A stretch of 64,000 nt of DNA from contig CBDCQQ010000005.1 in NCBI GenBank assembly GCA_965220665.1, positions 1,054,001 through 1,118,000 on the forward strand, in the 5' to 3' direction. Positions 25,515-35,315 of this stretch are shown piece after piece (the stretch's first letter is position 1; the number at the start of each line of letters is the position of its first letter). Below the pieces are notes generated by a model. The model made no database searches, had not been told where the DNA came from, and worked only from the letters and a program-made list of their open reading frames with translations. Made by a program: the position numbers and the translations under genes. The DNA comes from JAJDZL01 sp965220665. GTDB lineage: Bacteria > Pseudomonadota > Gammaproteobacteria > Arenicellales > JAJDZL01.

Positions 25515-27016
25515 TCCATTTGGCTCTCAGGGGTACGGTTCAGAACAATCGATAGTCCGATCAACACTACACACAGGATCAGCAACGGTATAAATCCATA
25601 GCGTACAAAGGGTGTTGTCCCGCTCGTCGGAACGATCGTGGTTTTTAACACCTTACCTTCCGATTGTTCAAGTTGATCAATCACTTTCCCTCGGTGGTCA
25701 ATGGACGCGGATATTCCCTTATTGGCTGCACGGACCACGGGACGTGCCGTTTCGACCGCACGCATTCTTGACATTTGTAAGCGCTGGTGAGGGGCAAGTC
25801 GGTCGCCAAACCATGCGTCTTCACTGATATTGACCAGATAGGTGGCAGTGGGGAGCATTTTGATAATGTCACCTGGGAAAGCGTCTTCGTAGCAGATGGA
25901 TACGCCTGCCAACTGGCCGGCCAATAGCAGCGGTTGCTGTGGTAGCTCGTAAGTGGTCATATCGGAAGCGGGTAGAGACACTAGTTCGTTTAGCCAGTCA
26001 AGCCAGCGTCGAAATGGTGTGTATTCTCCAAAAGGTACGAGACGGGCTTTGCGATACTTCTGCAAATCATCTTCGGAGATTCCGTACGCACTGTTGTAAT
26101 AGCGGGTCGTTTCAAGTTCGACTTCCTCTTCCAGGGTTCCGACTAAAAAATCAGAGGGGTGCTGGCCGAGAGTTTTCCAGAGGCCAATCTTTTCGAGATG
26201 TGTGTCGGGGTAGGATAACGCTATCTCCGGCCAGATTATAAGATCTGCATCGGCGACCGCCCGGCTTTCAGTGACAAAATAGTCCAGTAGGCGAATTGCA
26301 TTTTTTCGGTCCCATTTTTCAATGACGCTGACATCCCCCTGAACCACCAATACGTTAATTGGTTTGAATGACTCATCAGTCCAGTCTGTCCGACTGCCGA
26401 CGAAACCAATGACTAAAATCAACGCGGCGATACCAAGCGGAATCAACCGAATCTTGTGGCTCAAGAGTGAGATCACACCGGCTAGGGCACAGACTGTGAG
26501 ATTCACACCGAGCACACTGGTCAGCGGTGCCCAGCCGGCCAGCCAGGTGTCGGTTTGGCTGTAGCCAACATAGAGCCAGGGGAATCCTGTAAATAGCCAG
26601 CCCCGCATCCATTCTGCGAGTGTCCATATCGCGGGTATCAACGCAAGGTATCGCCAAATCAGTGATGCGTGGATTTTTGTCTGAAGATATCCGCTGATGG
26701 CGGTGAATAGAGACATTATGGCGGCAAGCAGAACCACGGTAGCACCTGCTAGAATGGGCGAAGCAAAGCCAAAGTCGTGGACACTGATGTAAATCCAGTT
26801 AATCCCAACTCCAAAAAACCCGATTCCAAACAAAAATCCAAGCCATGCGGCTCGGCTTGCCGACGCCTTATGCCACAGTCGGAATAACAGCGCAAGCGTA
26901 AAAAATACGACTATGAAATAGCCAAAAGGCTCAAATGCTAGGTTGGTAAGCAGCCCCGCAGCCAGTGCGGCTAGAAGTGGGGCAAAGCCTGTCGTCGAGA
27001 AGTGCCTGAGAAACAA
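25511..27016 (-). CDS. lnt: apolipoprotein N-acyltransferase
   Basis: Adds the third acyl chain to lipoproteins at the periplasmic face of the inner membrane. N-terminal membrane helices (about 1-205) precede the nitrilase-like domain. The catalytic triad is Glu264 (IWPEIALSYP), Lys323 (KARLVPFGEY) and Cys375 (GVSICYEDAF). 501 residues. Last gene of the miaB-phoH-ybeY-corC-lnt run. Confidence 0.97.
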   Translation of the reverse strand: MFLRHFSTTGFAPLLAALAAGLLTNLAFEPFGYFIVVFFTLALLFRLWHKASASRAAWLGFLFGIGFFGVGINWIYISVHDFGFASPILAGATVVLLAAIMSLFTAISGYLQTKIHASLIWRYLALIPAIWTLAEWMRGWLFTGFPWLYVGYSQTDTWLAGWAPLTSVLGVNLTVCALAGVISLLSHKIRLIPLGIAALILVIGFVGSRTDWTDESFKPINVLVVQGDVSVIEKWDRKNAIRLLDYFVTESRAVADADLIIWPEIALSYPDTHLEKIGLWKTLGQHPSDFLVGTLEEEVELETTRYYNSAYGISEDDLQKYRKARLVPFGEYTPFRRWLDWLNELVSLPASDMTTYELPQQPLLLAGQLAGVSICYEDAFPGDIIKMLPTATYLVNISEDAWFGDRLAPHQRLQMSRMRAVETARPVVRAANKGISASIDHRGKVIDQLEQSEGKVLKTTIVPTSGTTPFVRYGFIPLLILCVVLIGLSIVLNRTPESQMD

Positions 27017-27020
27017 AGGC

Positions 27021-27881
27021 TCACTGCTGAACTGAATCAGGCGGTGACGGTCTGAGTGGAGTGACTTGCAGTTGCAGAATACGTCTGCTATCAGCCTCAG
27101 TTACTTCGAATTTAAACCCTCGATAGTCGAATTGATCGCCGATTACAGGAACCCTGCCTGCCAGTTTCAAAATGACGCCGCCAACCGTATCAACATCGTC
27201 TGGAAATTCTGCGTTGAATCGTTCATTGAACTCTTCAATTTCGGTCTGCGCATTGACGCTGAACAGATTATTCGCCGGTTCGGTAATCATTTCGTCGGTT
27301 TCTATGTCAGACTCATCTTCAATATCACCGACCATCTGTTCCAGTACGTCCTCAATCGTAATCAGTCCGGCGATACCCTTGTACTCGTTGACGACAATCG
27401 CCATGTGGCTGCGCCGTTCCTGAAAACGCTTCAAAAGAGAATGCAGACGCATGCTTTCGGCTACAAACATCGGATCTCGGATTGAGTCGAACAGGCTGAA
27501 TTCCTGACTACCGTTATCACTGTGATGATGAAGGATGTCCTTGGCCAAAAGAATTCCCCGGATTTCATTTTCCGCATTTTCGTTAATGACCGGAAATCTG
27601 GAATGCCCGGACTCGGTTACACACTGAAGTATTTCATCAAGTGTTGACTCGTGGTCGATGGTTACCATTTTGGCTCGGGGAATCATGATATCTCTGACTT
27701 TGAGTTCGGAAGCCTGCAGAACGCGCTCAAGGATCGCAAACTCTTCGCGTTGAATCACTCCGTTTTCCCTTGCCGCTTGAAGTTCCGCAATCAGGTTTGC
27801 TGATGATGGCAGCACTGAACGAGTGACATAACTACGCAATCGCCGTTTCCAGGACTTAGGTAATCGATCAAGAATCTTCAT
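27021..27881 (-). CDS. corC: CorC/HlyC-family CBS-domain transporter-associated protein
   Basis: Soluble protein linked to magnesium and cobalt efflux. Paired CBS domains (RDIMIPRAKMVTIDHESTLDEIL and PMFVAESMRLHSLLKRFQE) are followed by a CorC_HlyC C-terminal domain (DTVGGVILKLAGRVPVIGD). 286 residues, full length. It overlaps ybeY by four bases and is four bases from lnt. The nearby mgtE means two magnesium-related genes are neighbours on opposite strands. Confidence 0.94.
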   Translation of the reverse strand: MKILDRLPKSWKRRLRSYVTRSVLPSSANLIAELQAARENGVIQREEFAILERVLQASELKVRDIMIPRAKMVTIDHESTLDEILQCVTESGHSRFPVINENAENEIRGILLAKDILHHHSDNGSQEFSLFDSIRDPMFVAESMRLHSLLKRFQERRSHMAIVVNEYKGIAGLITIEDVLEQMVGDIEDESDIETDEMITEPANNLFSVNAQTEIEEFNERFNAEFPDDVDTVGGVILKLAGRVPVIGDQFDYRGFKFEVTEADSRRILQLQVTPLRPSPPDSVQQ

Positions 27882-28345
27882 GATGCATGACCGTGAAGTT
27901 CGGGATGACGCAACCCTAGGCGACTGAGTATCGCACTCTCGGCAGTTTCCATTACAAGAGTGGAATGCGGCTGATCATGATCAAAGCCAAGAAGGTGCAA
28001 GATACCATGGGCGATGATTCGAGCCCAGTGAGCCTGTGGGTCGACTTGGAATTTGATGGCCTGTTCATTCACCACACCCGCGCAAACGACTACATCACCG
28101 AGGAGGTCGGTTTCGATTTCATCTGGCAACTGGTGAGGGAAGGCTAATACATCAGTCGGGCTGTTAAGATGTCGGTAGCGGCTGTTGAGTGAAGTGATTT
28201 CTTCCTCATCTACAACACGTACAGTTAATTCGGCGCGATCACGCCCGCCTTCACAAAGCGTCTCGCGTATCCAGTCCTCAATATCTGATTCGCTTGGCAG
28301 GTCTTTAGAGGAACTCGCGAACTGAATTTCAGCAGCGATCTTCAT
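27878..28345 (-). CDS. ybeY: endoribonuclease YbeY
   Basis: Zinc-dependent RNase in rRNA maturation and quality control. The metal motif is HGILHLLGFDHD near residue 111, and the upstream LNSRYRHLNSPTDVLAFP is highly conserved. 155 residues. Overlaps phoH by four bases, as in E. coli. Confidence 0.96.
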   Translation of the reverse strand: MKIAAEIQFASSSKDLPSESDIEDWIRETLCEGGRDRAELTVRVVDEEEITSLNSRYRHLNSPTDVLAFPHQLPDEIETDLLGDVVVCAGVVNEQAIKFQVDPQAHWARIIAHGILHLLGFDHDQPHSTLVMETAESAILSRLGLRHPELHGHAS

Positions 28346-29340
28346 AGCGGCTTGTCCGGAGCTTTTTCAGCATCTCTTTCATATGCTTCAACAATCGCTT
28401 GAATCAAAGGATGGCGCACAATATCCCGATTCTTAAATCGTACGATGCCAATGTCGTCGACATCACTCAAAATACGGAGTGCGTGTTTAAGACCCGATTG
28501 AACGGAGTGCGGCAAATCGATCTGAGTTATATCGCCCGATATTACTGTTCGAGAGTTGTAACCAACTCGTGTCAGGAACATCTTCATCTGCTCAATCGTG
28601 GTGTTCTGTGCTTCATCAAGAATGATAAATGCATCATTCAGCGTGCGCCCCCGCATAAATGCGAGTGGCGCAAGTTCGATTGTACCGCGTTCCAGTAAGC
28701 GACCAACCCTTTCGAAGCCGAGCATTTCGTAAAGGGCGTCATATAGCGGTCGCAAATAAGGATTGACTTTTTTCTCTATATCGCCGGGCAGAAATCCGAT
28801 GCGTTCTCCAGCTTCAACTACCGGTCTCACCAGCACAATTCGGCTAACCCAGTCATTTGCCAAAGCATGCGCTGCGCTGGCAACCGCGAGATAAGTTTTC
28901 CCGGTACCGGCCGGTCCAACGCCAATCGTAATGGAGTTCTTTGCAATGCTGGAGAGGTAGGTCTGCTGTGTCTTTGACCGCGGACGAATTGTGGTTTTGC
29001 GAATTTTGAGTTTTATCGAATCTTCTACTTCTTCGCCAATGTTCATTCGACCAATGGCATTCTGAATGTCATTGGGGCCGATGATGTCGCTTTGTTCAGT
29101 CAAGTCGTAAAGATCTCGCAAAAGCGTTTCGACTTCCTGCGCTGGAATTGGGTCGCCGTCAATCTGAAACAGATTGCCACGATTGGAGACGCGCACTCCA
29201 AAGTGCCGTTCGATCGATTTGATGTTGGCGTTAAACTGCCCGCATAACTGCGCGAGCCGTTTACTGTTGGCCGGCGCCAAAGCAAATACGTTGGCGATTC
29301 GGGCTGTACTCGTGTAATCGGTCAATTCAGTTGGAGACAA
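28342..29340 (-). CDS. ybeZ: PhoH-family ATPase (YbeZ)
   Basis: Putative RNA-linked ATPase paired with YbeY. Walker A GPAGTGKTYLA and Walker B AFIILDEAQNTT are clear, with VGYNSRTVISGDITQIDLP between. The N-terminal KH-like part precedes them. 332 residues. Overlaps miaB by 14 bases. Confidence 0.95.
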   Translation of the reverse strand: MSPTELTDYTSTARIANVFALAPANSKRLAQLCGQFNANIKSIERHFGVRVSNRGNLFQIDGDPIPAQEVETLLRDLYDLTEQSDIIGPNDIQNAIGRMNIGEEVEDSIKLKIRKTTIRPRSKTQQTYLSSIAKNSITIGVGPAGTGKTYLAVASAAHALANDWVSRIVLVRPVVEAGERIGFLPGDIEKKVNPYLRPLYDALYEMLGFERVGRLLERGTIELAPLAFMRGRTLNDAFIILDEAQNTTIEQMKMFLTRVGYNSRTVISGDITQIDLPHSVQSGLKHALRILSDVDDIGIVRFKNRDIVRHPLIQAIVEAYERDAEKAPDKPL

Positions 29341-30682
29341 ACTCCTGGCTATGATGATGAGATTGAGCGGTACCCCGTAGGGAGTTTGGCATGGCTGCCG
29401 TAATCAATACGTCTACAAATTGGCCTTGCCAGGTTTCGGGTCCGTCAAAATTGACCACTCGATTGTTTTCGGTACGACCGCACACTTGACTGTCACGACG
29501 TCGAGATACACCGTCAACCAGCACCGATTGCACTGTATTTACCATCGCGTCGCTGACGGTAACTGCGAACGAATTAATTCTAGCCTGAAGCTCATAAAGT
29601 CGTTCTTTCTTTTCTTCCTCACTGGTTTCATCCTGGAGCAATGCTGCAGGTGTTCCTGGTCTCTTACTATACAGGAAACTGAAAGAATGATCGAATTCTA
29701 CCTCGTCAATCAAGTCCATTGTCTGTCGAAAATCATGCGCTGTTTCACCTGGAAAGCCCACGATAAAATCGGAAGAAATTGATATCTGTGGACAATATGA
29801 TCGCACATTTTCAATGATTTGCAAATAGTCTTTACGAGTGTAGCGTCGCTTCATACGCGATAGAATTTTGTCTGATCCACTTTGAACGGGCAGATGAAGG
29901 TGTTTCGCCAGCGATGGCAACTCGCCGTGAGCTCGAGCCAGTTGATCTGTAAATTCCAGTGGATGGGAAGTCGTATAGCGAATTCGTCCAATACCTTCGA
30001 TCTCATTGACATACCCCAGCAGTGTGGCAAAATCAATGACTTCGCCTCTGTGGTTGACAGTGCGATAGGCATTGACATTCTGTCCAAGCAGGGTTACTTC
30101 ACGAACCCCCTGTTCGGCAAGTTCATAGATTTCCGTAATCACGCTGTCAAAGGGACGACTGTATTCTTCTCCGCGCGTGTACGGTACTACGCAGAAACTG
30201 CAGTACTTACTGCAACCCTCCATTATCGAAACGAAGGCACGCGGTCCGTCTACCTGTCTTGGTGGCAGGCAGTCGAACTTTTCGATTTCGGGGAACGAGA
30301 TGTCGATGCGCGGTTTGCGGGTTGAAACGGTTTGGTCGATCAGTTCGTTCACGCGATGATAGGTCTGCGGACCGAAAATAAAATCGACGTACGGGGCTTT
30401 TTTCAGAATCGCTTCGCCTTCCTGACTGGCGACGCAGCCGCCTACACCGATCAGGAGATCGGGGTTTGATTGTTTCCAGGGCCGCCATCGCCCCAACTGC
30501 GAATACAGCTTCTCCTCGGCCTTTTCGCGCACTGAACAGGTGTTGAGCAACAAAACGTCCGCTTCTTCAGGATTATCGATCGCGCGATAACCATGAGACC
30601 CAGCAAGTGACTCGACCAGCCGGTCTGAGTCGTACTCATTCATCTGACAACCAAAGGTTTTAATGTAAAGTTTCTTTTCCAT
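29327..30682 (-). CDS. miaB: tRNA methylthiotransferase MiaB
   Basis: Radical-SAM enzyme that methylthiolates i6A37 in tRNA. The N-terminal UPF0004 domain has cluster cysteines in FGCQMNEYDS, LNTCSVREKA and GVGGCVAS; the radical-SAM motif is CSKYCSFCVVPYTRG. A TRAM domain follows (near SVLVDGVSRRRDSQVCGRTENN). 451 residues. First gene of its operon. Confidence 0.97.
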   Translation of the reverse strand: MEKKLYIKTFGCQMNEYDSDRLVESLAGSHGYRAIDNPEEADVLLLNTCSVREKAEEKLYSQLGRWRPWKQSNPDLLIGVGGCVASQEGEAILKKAPYVDFIFGPQTYHRVNELIDQTVSTRKPRIDISFPEIEKFDCLPPRQVDGPRAFVSIMEGCSKYCSFCVVPYTRGEEYSRPFDSVITEIYELAEQGVREVTLLGQNVNAYRTVNHRGEVIDFATLLGYVNEIEGIGRIRYTTSHPLEFTDQLARAHGELPSLAKHLHLPVQSGSDKILSRMKRRYTRKDYLQIIENVRSYCPQISISSDFIVGFPGETAHDFRQTMDLIDEVEFDHSFSFLYSKRPGTPAALLQDETSEEEKKERLYELQARINSFAVTVSDAMVNTVQSVLVDGVSRRRDSQVCGRTENNRVVNFDGPETWQGQFVDVLITAAMPNSLRGTAQSHHHSQEFVSN

Positions 30683-30797
30683 TTAAATTTGTGAACGACC
30701 CGGGCTGAACACCCGATTCCCTACAGATAGAGAGTAGCGCGTAAGCGGCTATTGTATCAACAGAATAGTCAGGTGGTAACAGAGCAAATTGAACACT

Positions 30798-31709
30798 TTA
30801 GTTCCAGACGTCGGTGCTGAGATATCGTTCGCCGGTATCCGGAAGAATGGCCAGCAGTGTTTTGCCCTTTGACTCTGGTCGAGTTGCGACGGTCAGCATT
30901 CCGCTGGTAGCAGCACCGGAGGATATGCCCGCAAATATTCCTTCCTCACGGGCAAGATAACGGGTTGTTTCATATGCCTCTTCAGTTGTTATTGGCAAAA
31001 TCTCGTCATAGGAACTGGTGTCCAGAATCTCGGGGATAAATCCTGGCGCGGTACCCATAATTTTGTGCTTGCAGGCAACACCTCTAGACAAAATAGGCGA
31101 GTCAGCAGGTTCTGTTGCAATGATGGTCAGATCAGGATGCCGGTCCTTCAGGTAATGACGAAGTCCGGTAATGGTTCCACCGGTACCCGTCGTACAGACA
31201 AGGATGTCCAATTCTGTTCCAAAGTCTTCCCAGATTTCATTAGCGGTTGTTTCATGTGACTCTGGATTGGCAGGATTGAAGTGTTGACCGACAAAAAAGT
31301 ATCCTTTTTCTTTTTCAAGCTCGCGAGCCCGTTCAATCGCACCTTTGGTGCCAAGATGTGCCGGGGTTAATTCAATTTCAGCGCCGAAAGAACGAAGGAT
31401 TCGTTTTCGTTCTTCACTCATGTCTTCCGCCATGGTGAAAACAGCCCTGAAATTCTTGTACGCTGCCACCATTGCAAGCCCGATACCGGTATTTCCGGAG
31501 GTCGGTTCCACAATCGTATCACCTGGTTTCAGAACTCCCCGATTTTCCGCATCAATGATCATGTTCAACGCTGGCCGGTCTTTGACTGAACCCGCAGGGT
31601 TAAAAGCCTCAAGTTTCACCCAGACATTGACATCATCCGGCACACTGGACTTGTTCAGCCGAACAACAGGCGTTCCACCGATCGTGTCAAGAATATTGTC
31701 GTATTTCAT
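30798..31709 (-). CDS. cysK: cysteine synthase (CysK type)
   Basis: PLP enzyme that makes cysteine from O-acetylserine and sulfide. The PLP lysine is Lys43 in PAGSVKDRPALN; TSGNTGIGLAM binds the substrate carboxylate and TTGTGGTITG the phosphate. 303 residues. CysM cannot be fully excluded by eye, but the motifs fit CysK. Stands alone on the minus strand. Confidence 0.92.
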   Translation of the reverse strand: MKYDNILDTIGGTPVVRLNKSSVPDDVNVWVKLEAFNPAGSVKDRPALNMIIDAENRGVLKPGDTIVEPTSGNTGIGLAMVAAYKNFRAVFTMAEDMSEERKRILRSFGAEIELTPAHLGTKGAIERARELEKEKGYFFVGQHFNPANPESHETTANEIWEDFGTELDILVCTTGTGGTITGLRHYLKDRHPDLTIIATEPADSPILSRGVACKHKIMGTAPGFIPEILDTSSYDEILPITTEEAYETTRYLAREEGIFAGISSGAATSGMLTVATRPESKGKTLLAILPDTGERYLSTDVWN

Positions 31710-31888
31710 TGAATTAAAAAGACTAACCAGTCAAATATTGCTTCGGATCGGTCGCTGTGTAGGTAACGATGTTCGACAAGTGCACGTTCGCAGAACTGCA
31801 CTAAGATATGTGGTGGCAATTGACGTTAAATCAAGAACGGTTCGGTGTCTTAATTTTACCCGCTATACTACTTTCGCAGTTGCCAGGC

Positions 31889-32734
31889 TCATGGTTCACT
31901 AACCGAAAGCGGTCGCTTTACTTTTTTGCAGCGTACGGAAATAATCTCAAATGGTCTGGTGTCAATCCTCGCGGCACTGAGTCGTCGACCCCAGCAGCAG
32001 CCGGAGTCAAGTGAGAGCAAACCAGGTTTTTGAAAAACACCCAGTGCTGACCAGTGCCCAAACACGACCGTTGCATCGATTGACTTACGGTTAGGATACT
32101 CAAACCACGGTATCAGTTTGGGTAACTGCTCTCCCGGCGGCCGAACCTCTTCAAAATCCATCTTCCCGCTGGTAGTCAGATAGCGCATTCGGGTGAGTGC
32201 ATTAATAATAAATCGAGTCCGTTTCCCGCCTGAGTACGAGTCACGCCATCGACGGGGTTTGTTTCCAAACATATTTTCGAACATGGCGGTACGCTCTGGA
32301 CCTTGCAGTACATCTTCAACCTCCTTGGCAAGTTCCAGGCACTTCTGCAGTGTCCATTCAGGATGGATGCCAGCATGAGTGACCACGACACTCGGTGTCT
32401 GCTCATAAATCGCCATAGGTCTTTTGATTAGCCAGTCTCTAATCGCTTCACGGTCCGGCGCACTAACCACATCGTGAAATGTATCAGTCGGGCGCGGTAT
32501 CTTGACGCCATCCAATACTGCCAGTAAATGCAGTTCATGATTACCGAGGACAATCTCTATGGAAGCTTCGTTCTGCATCGCGTATCGAATTACTTCCAGC
32601 GATTGCGGTCCGCGATTGACTAGGTCGCCCAATAGAATCAGGCGGTCTTTGTTCGGATTGAATTCAAGCTTCTTGAGAAGCTTCAGTAGTTGGCGATAGC
32701 AGCCCTGAATGTCGCCAATCGCATACGTAGCCAC
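31889..32734 (-). CDS. apaH: diadenosine tetraphosphatase (symmetrical)
   Basis: Hydrolyses Ap4A to two ADP and can decap Np4-capped RNA. Metallophosphatase motifs GDIQGC, GDLVNRGP and LGNHELH are present, and THAGIHPEW further along. 281 residues. It follows mlaA on the minus strand with a 35-base gap. Confidence 0.95.
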   Translation of the reverse strand: MATYAIGDIQGCYRQLLKLLKKLEFNPNKDRLILLGDLVNRGPQSLEVIRYAMQNEASIEIVLGNHELHLLAVLDGVKIPRPTDTFHDVVSAPDREAIRDWLIKRPMAIYEQTPSVVVTHAGIHPEWTLQKCLELAKEVEDVLQGPERTAMFENMFGNKPRRWRDSYSGGKRTRFIINALTRMRYLTTSGKMDFEEVRPPGEQLPKLIPWFEYPNRKSIDATVVFGHWSALGVFQKPGLLSLDSGCCWGRRLSAARIDTRPFEIISVRCKKVKRPLSVSEP

Positions 32735-32769
32735 GATAATTCAGTCGGGTTGATTTGTGTGGTTCGCGG

Positions 32770-33489
32770 TTATGGCGAGCAGACTTTGTTCAAACGAGTC
32801 TGCAGGTAGCTTTCACGCGCAAAAATGTATGGGTCGGGCTGTTCTTTGAGCAGGTCTGTGGCTGGAATTAAACGAGCTCGAAGATCCAGCCAATGCATAT
32901 ACTGCACAAAAAGTTGCCCCTCAGAATCATCAATTCGAGAAATCAAATAGGTGTGTCTGTTGTGGACTAGAGACCCGGTCATTGATCGAGGTGTCGAAGG
33001 TCCAACAATTGGCAGCACGATGTAGGGCCCGCTGCCCAATCCCCAATAGCCGAACGCTTGGCCGAAGTTATAGTCGGAATACTGCAGTCCTACCGCTTGG
33101 CCAACATCGATAAATCCGGCAATTCCGAAAGTTGAATTCATGACGAATCGCGATGAAGTGCTTGTCATGCCTTCTACGTTGCCCATCAAGGTTGCTGCAA
33201 AGAAATTTCGCGGTTCCTTGAGGTTATTGAAAAAATTGGAAACTCCGCGCTGAACGTGTTTGTTCGTCTTCTCCCGCCAAAATCTCGCGGTCGGTTCGGC
33301 TATCGCAGCATCAAACTCTAGATTGAAATCGAACATCGCGCGGTTGTAGCTTTCAAAGGGATCTTCAGTTTCAACAAAAAATTCGGGGTCAAGTGCTTCA
33401 CAGGCTGAAGGTGCGTAATTTTTCGCACATCCAGCTGGCAGAATCAGCACCAGCACCCAAATTGAAAAGTACCAAAACTTCGAATTCAA
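32770..33489 (-). CDS. mlaA: outer-membrane lipoprotein MlaA (VacJ)
   Basis: Outer-membrane component that removes surface phospholipids and hands them to the Mla pathway. A lipoprotein signal ends at LILPAGC. Family segments EDPFESYNRAMFDFN, FGYWGLGSGPYIVLPIVGPS and the earlier RGVSNFFNNLKEPRNF are clear. 239 residues. Together with mlaFE at 15-17 kb, the Mla system is present but scattered. Confidence 0.94.
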   Translation of the reverse strand: MNSKFWYFSIWVLVLILPAGCAKNYAPSACEALDPEFFVETEDPFESYNRAMFDFNLEFDAAIAEPTARFWREKTNKHVQRGVSNFFNNLKEPRNFFAATLMGNVEGMTSTSSRFVMNSTFGIAGFIDVGQAVGLQYSDYNFGQAFGYWGLGSGPYIVLPIVGPSTPRSMTGSLVHNRHTYLISRIDDSEGQLFVQYMHWLDLRARLIPATDLLKEQPDPYIFARESYLQTRLNKVCSP

Positions 33490-33651
33490 CTTTTCTAAAT
33501 CAACAGATTAGTAAAACCAAAAGGAAACAAATCTAGCTTTTGGTGAATGAGTGTTTCAGCATCGTGCTCAGATTCAGGAAAAACCGGGAACGCGTTCCTG
33601 CAATACAATATTGTTCGAAACCATCCATGAAATCAACCACCCGAGGCAAGG

Positions 33652-34551
33652 GTGTCAACAGAATCGCATTATAAGGTGTACGCACTCTCCATTCTTCGCT
33701 TCCAGCCTTTCCAAACATTTCTACTGGGGCTGGTCTTTTTGTTGTCTTGTAATCTTGCTATGGCTGAAGCTGTAGATATTGAGCAGACAGCAAATACGCT
33801 ATTCAAGTCGTTTACGCGAACAGATTCAGTAGAGACTGATCTCAAAGTCACTCCTGAATTGGCTATTGCTGTTCAGGAATACTACATTGCATTGCTGCGG
33901 CCAACCTGGGGGATGGATGTTGGTTACATCGCTCAAGCGACCGATGAAATGAGCGTGGTAAAAGGTGCACCAACCGGAATTCTGCTAGAAAACATGTTTA
34001 CGGGTACGCGGGCGGTGATCGATCGAACATTGGGTATCGATATGCATGCCGCGGCAGAGTTGTACTTCCGTGTGAAGTCAGAAAACCTTAACATAGCAAC
34101 GACTCGTGAAGAAGCTCTGTTGGCGCTTGATGTTGTGATTCCGGGAGTACGACTGTCGGATGCTCTGCTTCCGATACCCGTTGACCAAGATCAGTCCCTG
34201 CAATCGGCTGCTAATTTGGAAGTTCGTATGTGTGTGTTGGGCGGTCCGCTAAAACTTAGCGCTGAACAGAATTGGAATGAACGTCTGGCGAACTTTTCCG
34301 TTGTGATGTCAGATCAGGATAAACAGCAGATCGCAACGCTCAATCCGTCAATGTCCGTGCATCCGCTTGACGCAGTGCTGGCAACACGGGATGCTCTGTT
34401 GCAACGCGGCATTCAAGTTGTCCCTGGAGACATTCTGGCGGTTGGCACTTTGACCGATGGACATCGCATTGAAAATCTGACTCGATTGCGCGCTGAATTT
34501 AAAGGTCTCTCCGATGAGCAGCAGGTTTACGTCTACATGGGGTTTCGGTAA
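33652..34551 (+). CDS. exported 2-keto-4-pentenoate hydratase-like protein (MhpD fold)
   Basis: The body resembles MhpD/2-hydroxypentadienoate hydratase and fumarylacetoacetase-type proteins, which are normally cytoplasmic. Here an N-terminal hydrophobic stretch (about residues 20-37) ending SCNLAMAEA predicts export; LLSC could also be a lipobox. The metal-site region reads HAAAELYFRV where hydratases have a conserved E-x-E, so one acidic ligand appears lost, and LDVVIPGVRLSD has Asp where Glu is usual. Start is GTG 33652 with GAGG five bases upstream. Enzymatic activity is doubtful; role unknown. Confidence 0.6.
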   Translation: MSTESHYKVYALSILRFQPFQTFLLGLVFLLSCNLAMAEAVDIEQTANTLFKSFTRTDSVETDLKVTPELAIAVQEYYIALLRPTWGMDVGYIAQATDEMSVVKGAPTGILLENMFTGTRAVIDRTLGIDMHAAAELYFRVKSENLNIATTREEALLALDVVIPGVRLSDALLPIPVDQDQSLQSAANLEVRMCVLGGPLKLSAEQNWNERLANFSVVMSDQDKQQIATLNPSMSVHPLDAVLATRDALLQRGIQVVPGDILAVGTLTDGHRIENLTRLRAEFKGLSDEQQVYVYMGFR

Positions 34552-34589
34552 TAGCCAATCTATTGATCGTGTGAGTGCAAGAGCTTCAC

Positions 34590-35276
34590 ATGACTTGTAA
34601 AGGGTTAATTTTTGCTGCCGGCAACGCGTCTAATCCTCATCTCCCACTGGAAGGCGTCTCTGGGCTTGGTGCCGATTTACTTGACACCCCAAGAATTCGA
34701 TTTCCGCTAGCTGTAATGGAAAAGGCGGGAATTCGCCAGACCATCATTGCAGCGAAACCAGAAGACATTGCTGAGATGCATATGATTCTAGGTGATGGTC
34801 GACACGTTGGAGTCAATATCTCTTACCTGATGCTCGAGTGTGACAGTAGCATCGAACTTGCCTTGAGCAGTGCCAATCAGTTCATTGCGAAGAGCTCAGT
34901 GCTGCTAGTTTCATCGGACATTTGCTGCACCAATTTTCAGTTGCCAGATTCTGGCAGCATTTCGTCCCAAGCCGTTTTGAGTATCAGGATGCTCAATGGT
35001 GCGGTGGACACCCAAGGTGAACGACCCGAAATGCTCATTATCGGAAGTAGTGTACTGAATCGTTTGCGACGTCAGACCACCGATCTGAGTCGCGGTGCAA
35101 AGGACGTGGATCAACTGCGACGAGCCTGTATGACCCGGTTCAAATATCAGGATGTTGATTTAACTCAGGCGTCTACTTTCGTCAACCTGAAGAAAGGTGT
35201 GAAGATAGACAACTCGTTGATGAGCGAATCGGCACTGCGAGCGCTGTTAGTTATAGAGTCCTCTGTTGCAGTCTGA
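34590..35276 (+). CDS. degenerate RmlA-like nucleotidyltransferase-fold protein
   Basis: The layout follows sugar-nucleotide transferases of the RmlA type: an initial beta-alpha unit GLIFAAGN, then RIRFPLAVMEKAGIRQTIIAA, ILGDGRHVGVNISYLM and LLVSSDI. The catalytic loop GxGTRLxP is replaced by NASNPHLPL and the lysine motif is missing. At 228 residues the C-terminal half is shorter than RmlA (about 290). It lies 38 bases after the exported hydratase-like gene on the same strand. Probably a pseudoenzyme or a newly specialised relative. Confidence 0.55.
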   Translation: MTCKGLIFAAGNASNPHLPLEGVSGLGADLLDTPRIRFPLAVMEKAGIRQTIIAAKPEDIAEMHMILGDGRHVGVNISYLMLECDSSIELALSSANQFIAKSSVLLVSSDICCTNFQLPDSGSISSQAVLSIRMLNGAVDTQGERPEMLIIGSSVLNRLRRQTTDLSRGAKDVDQLRRACMTRFKYQDVDLTQASTFVNLKKGVKIDNSLMSESALRALLVIESSVAV

Positions 35277-35315
35277 GCGGTATTTGACCGCTGTAAATCA
35301 GCCGTGATTCAGAAA

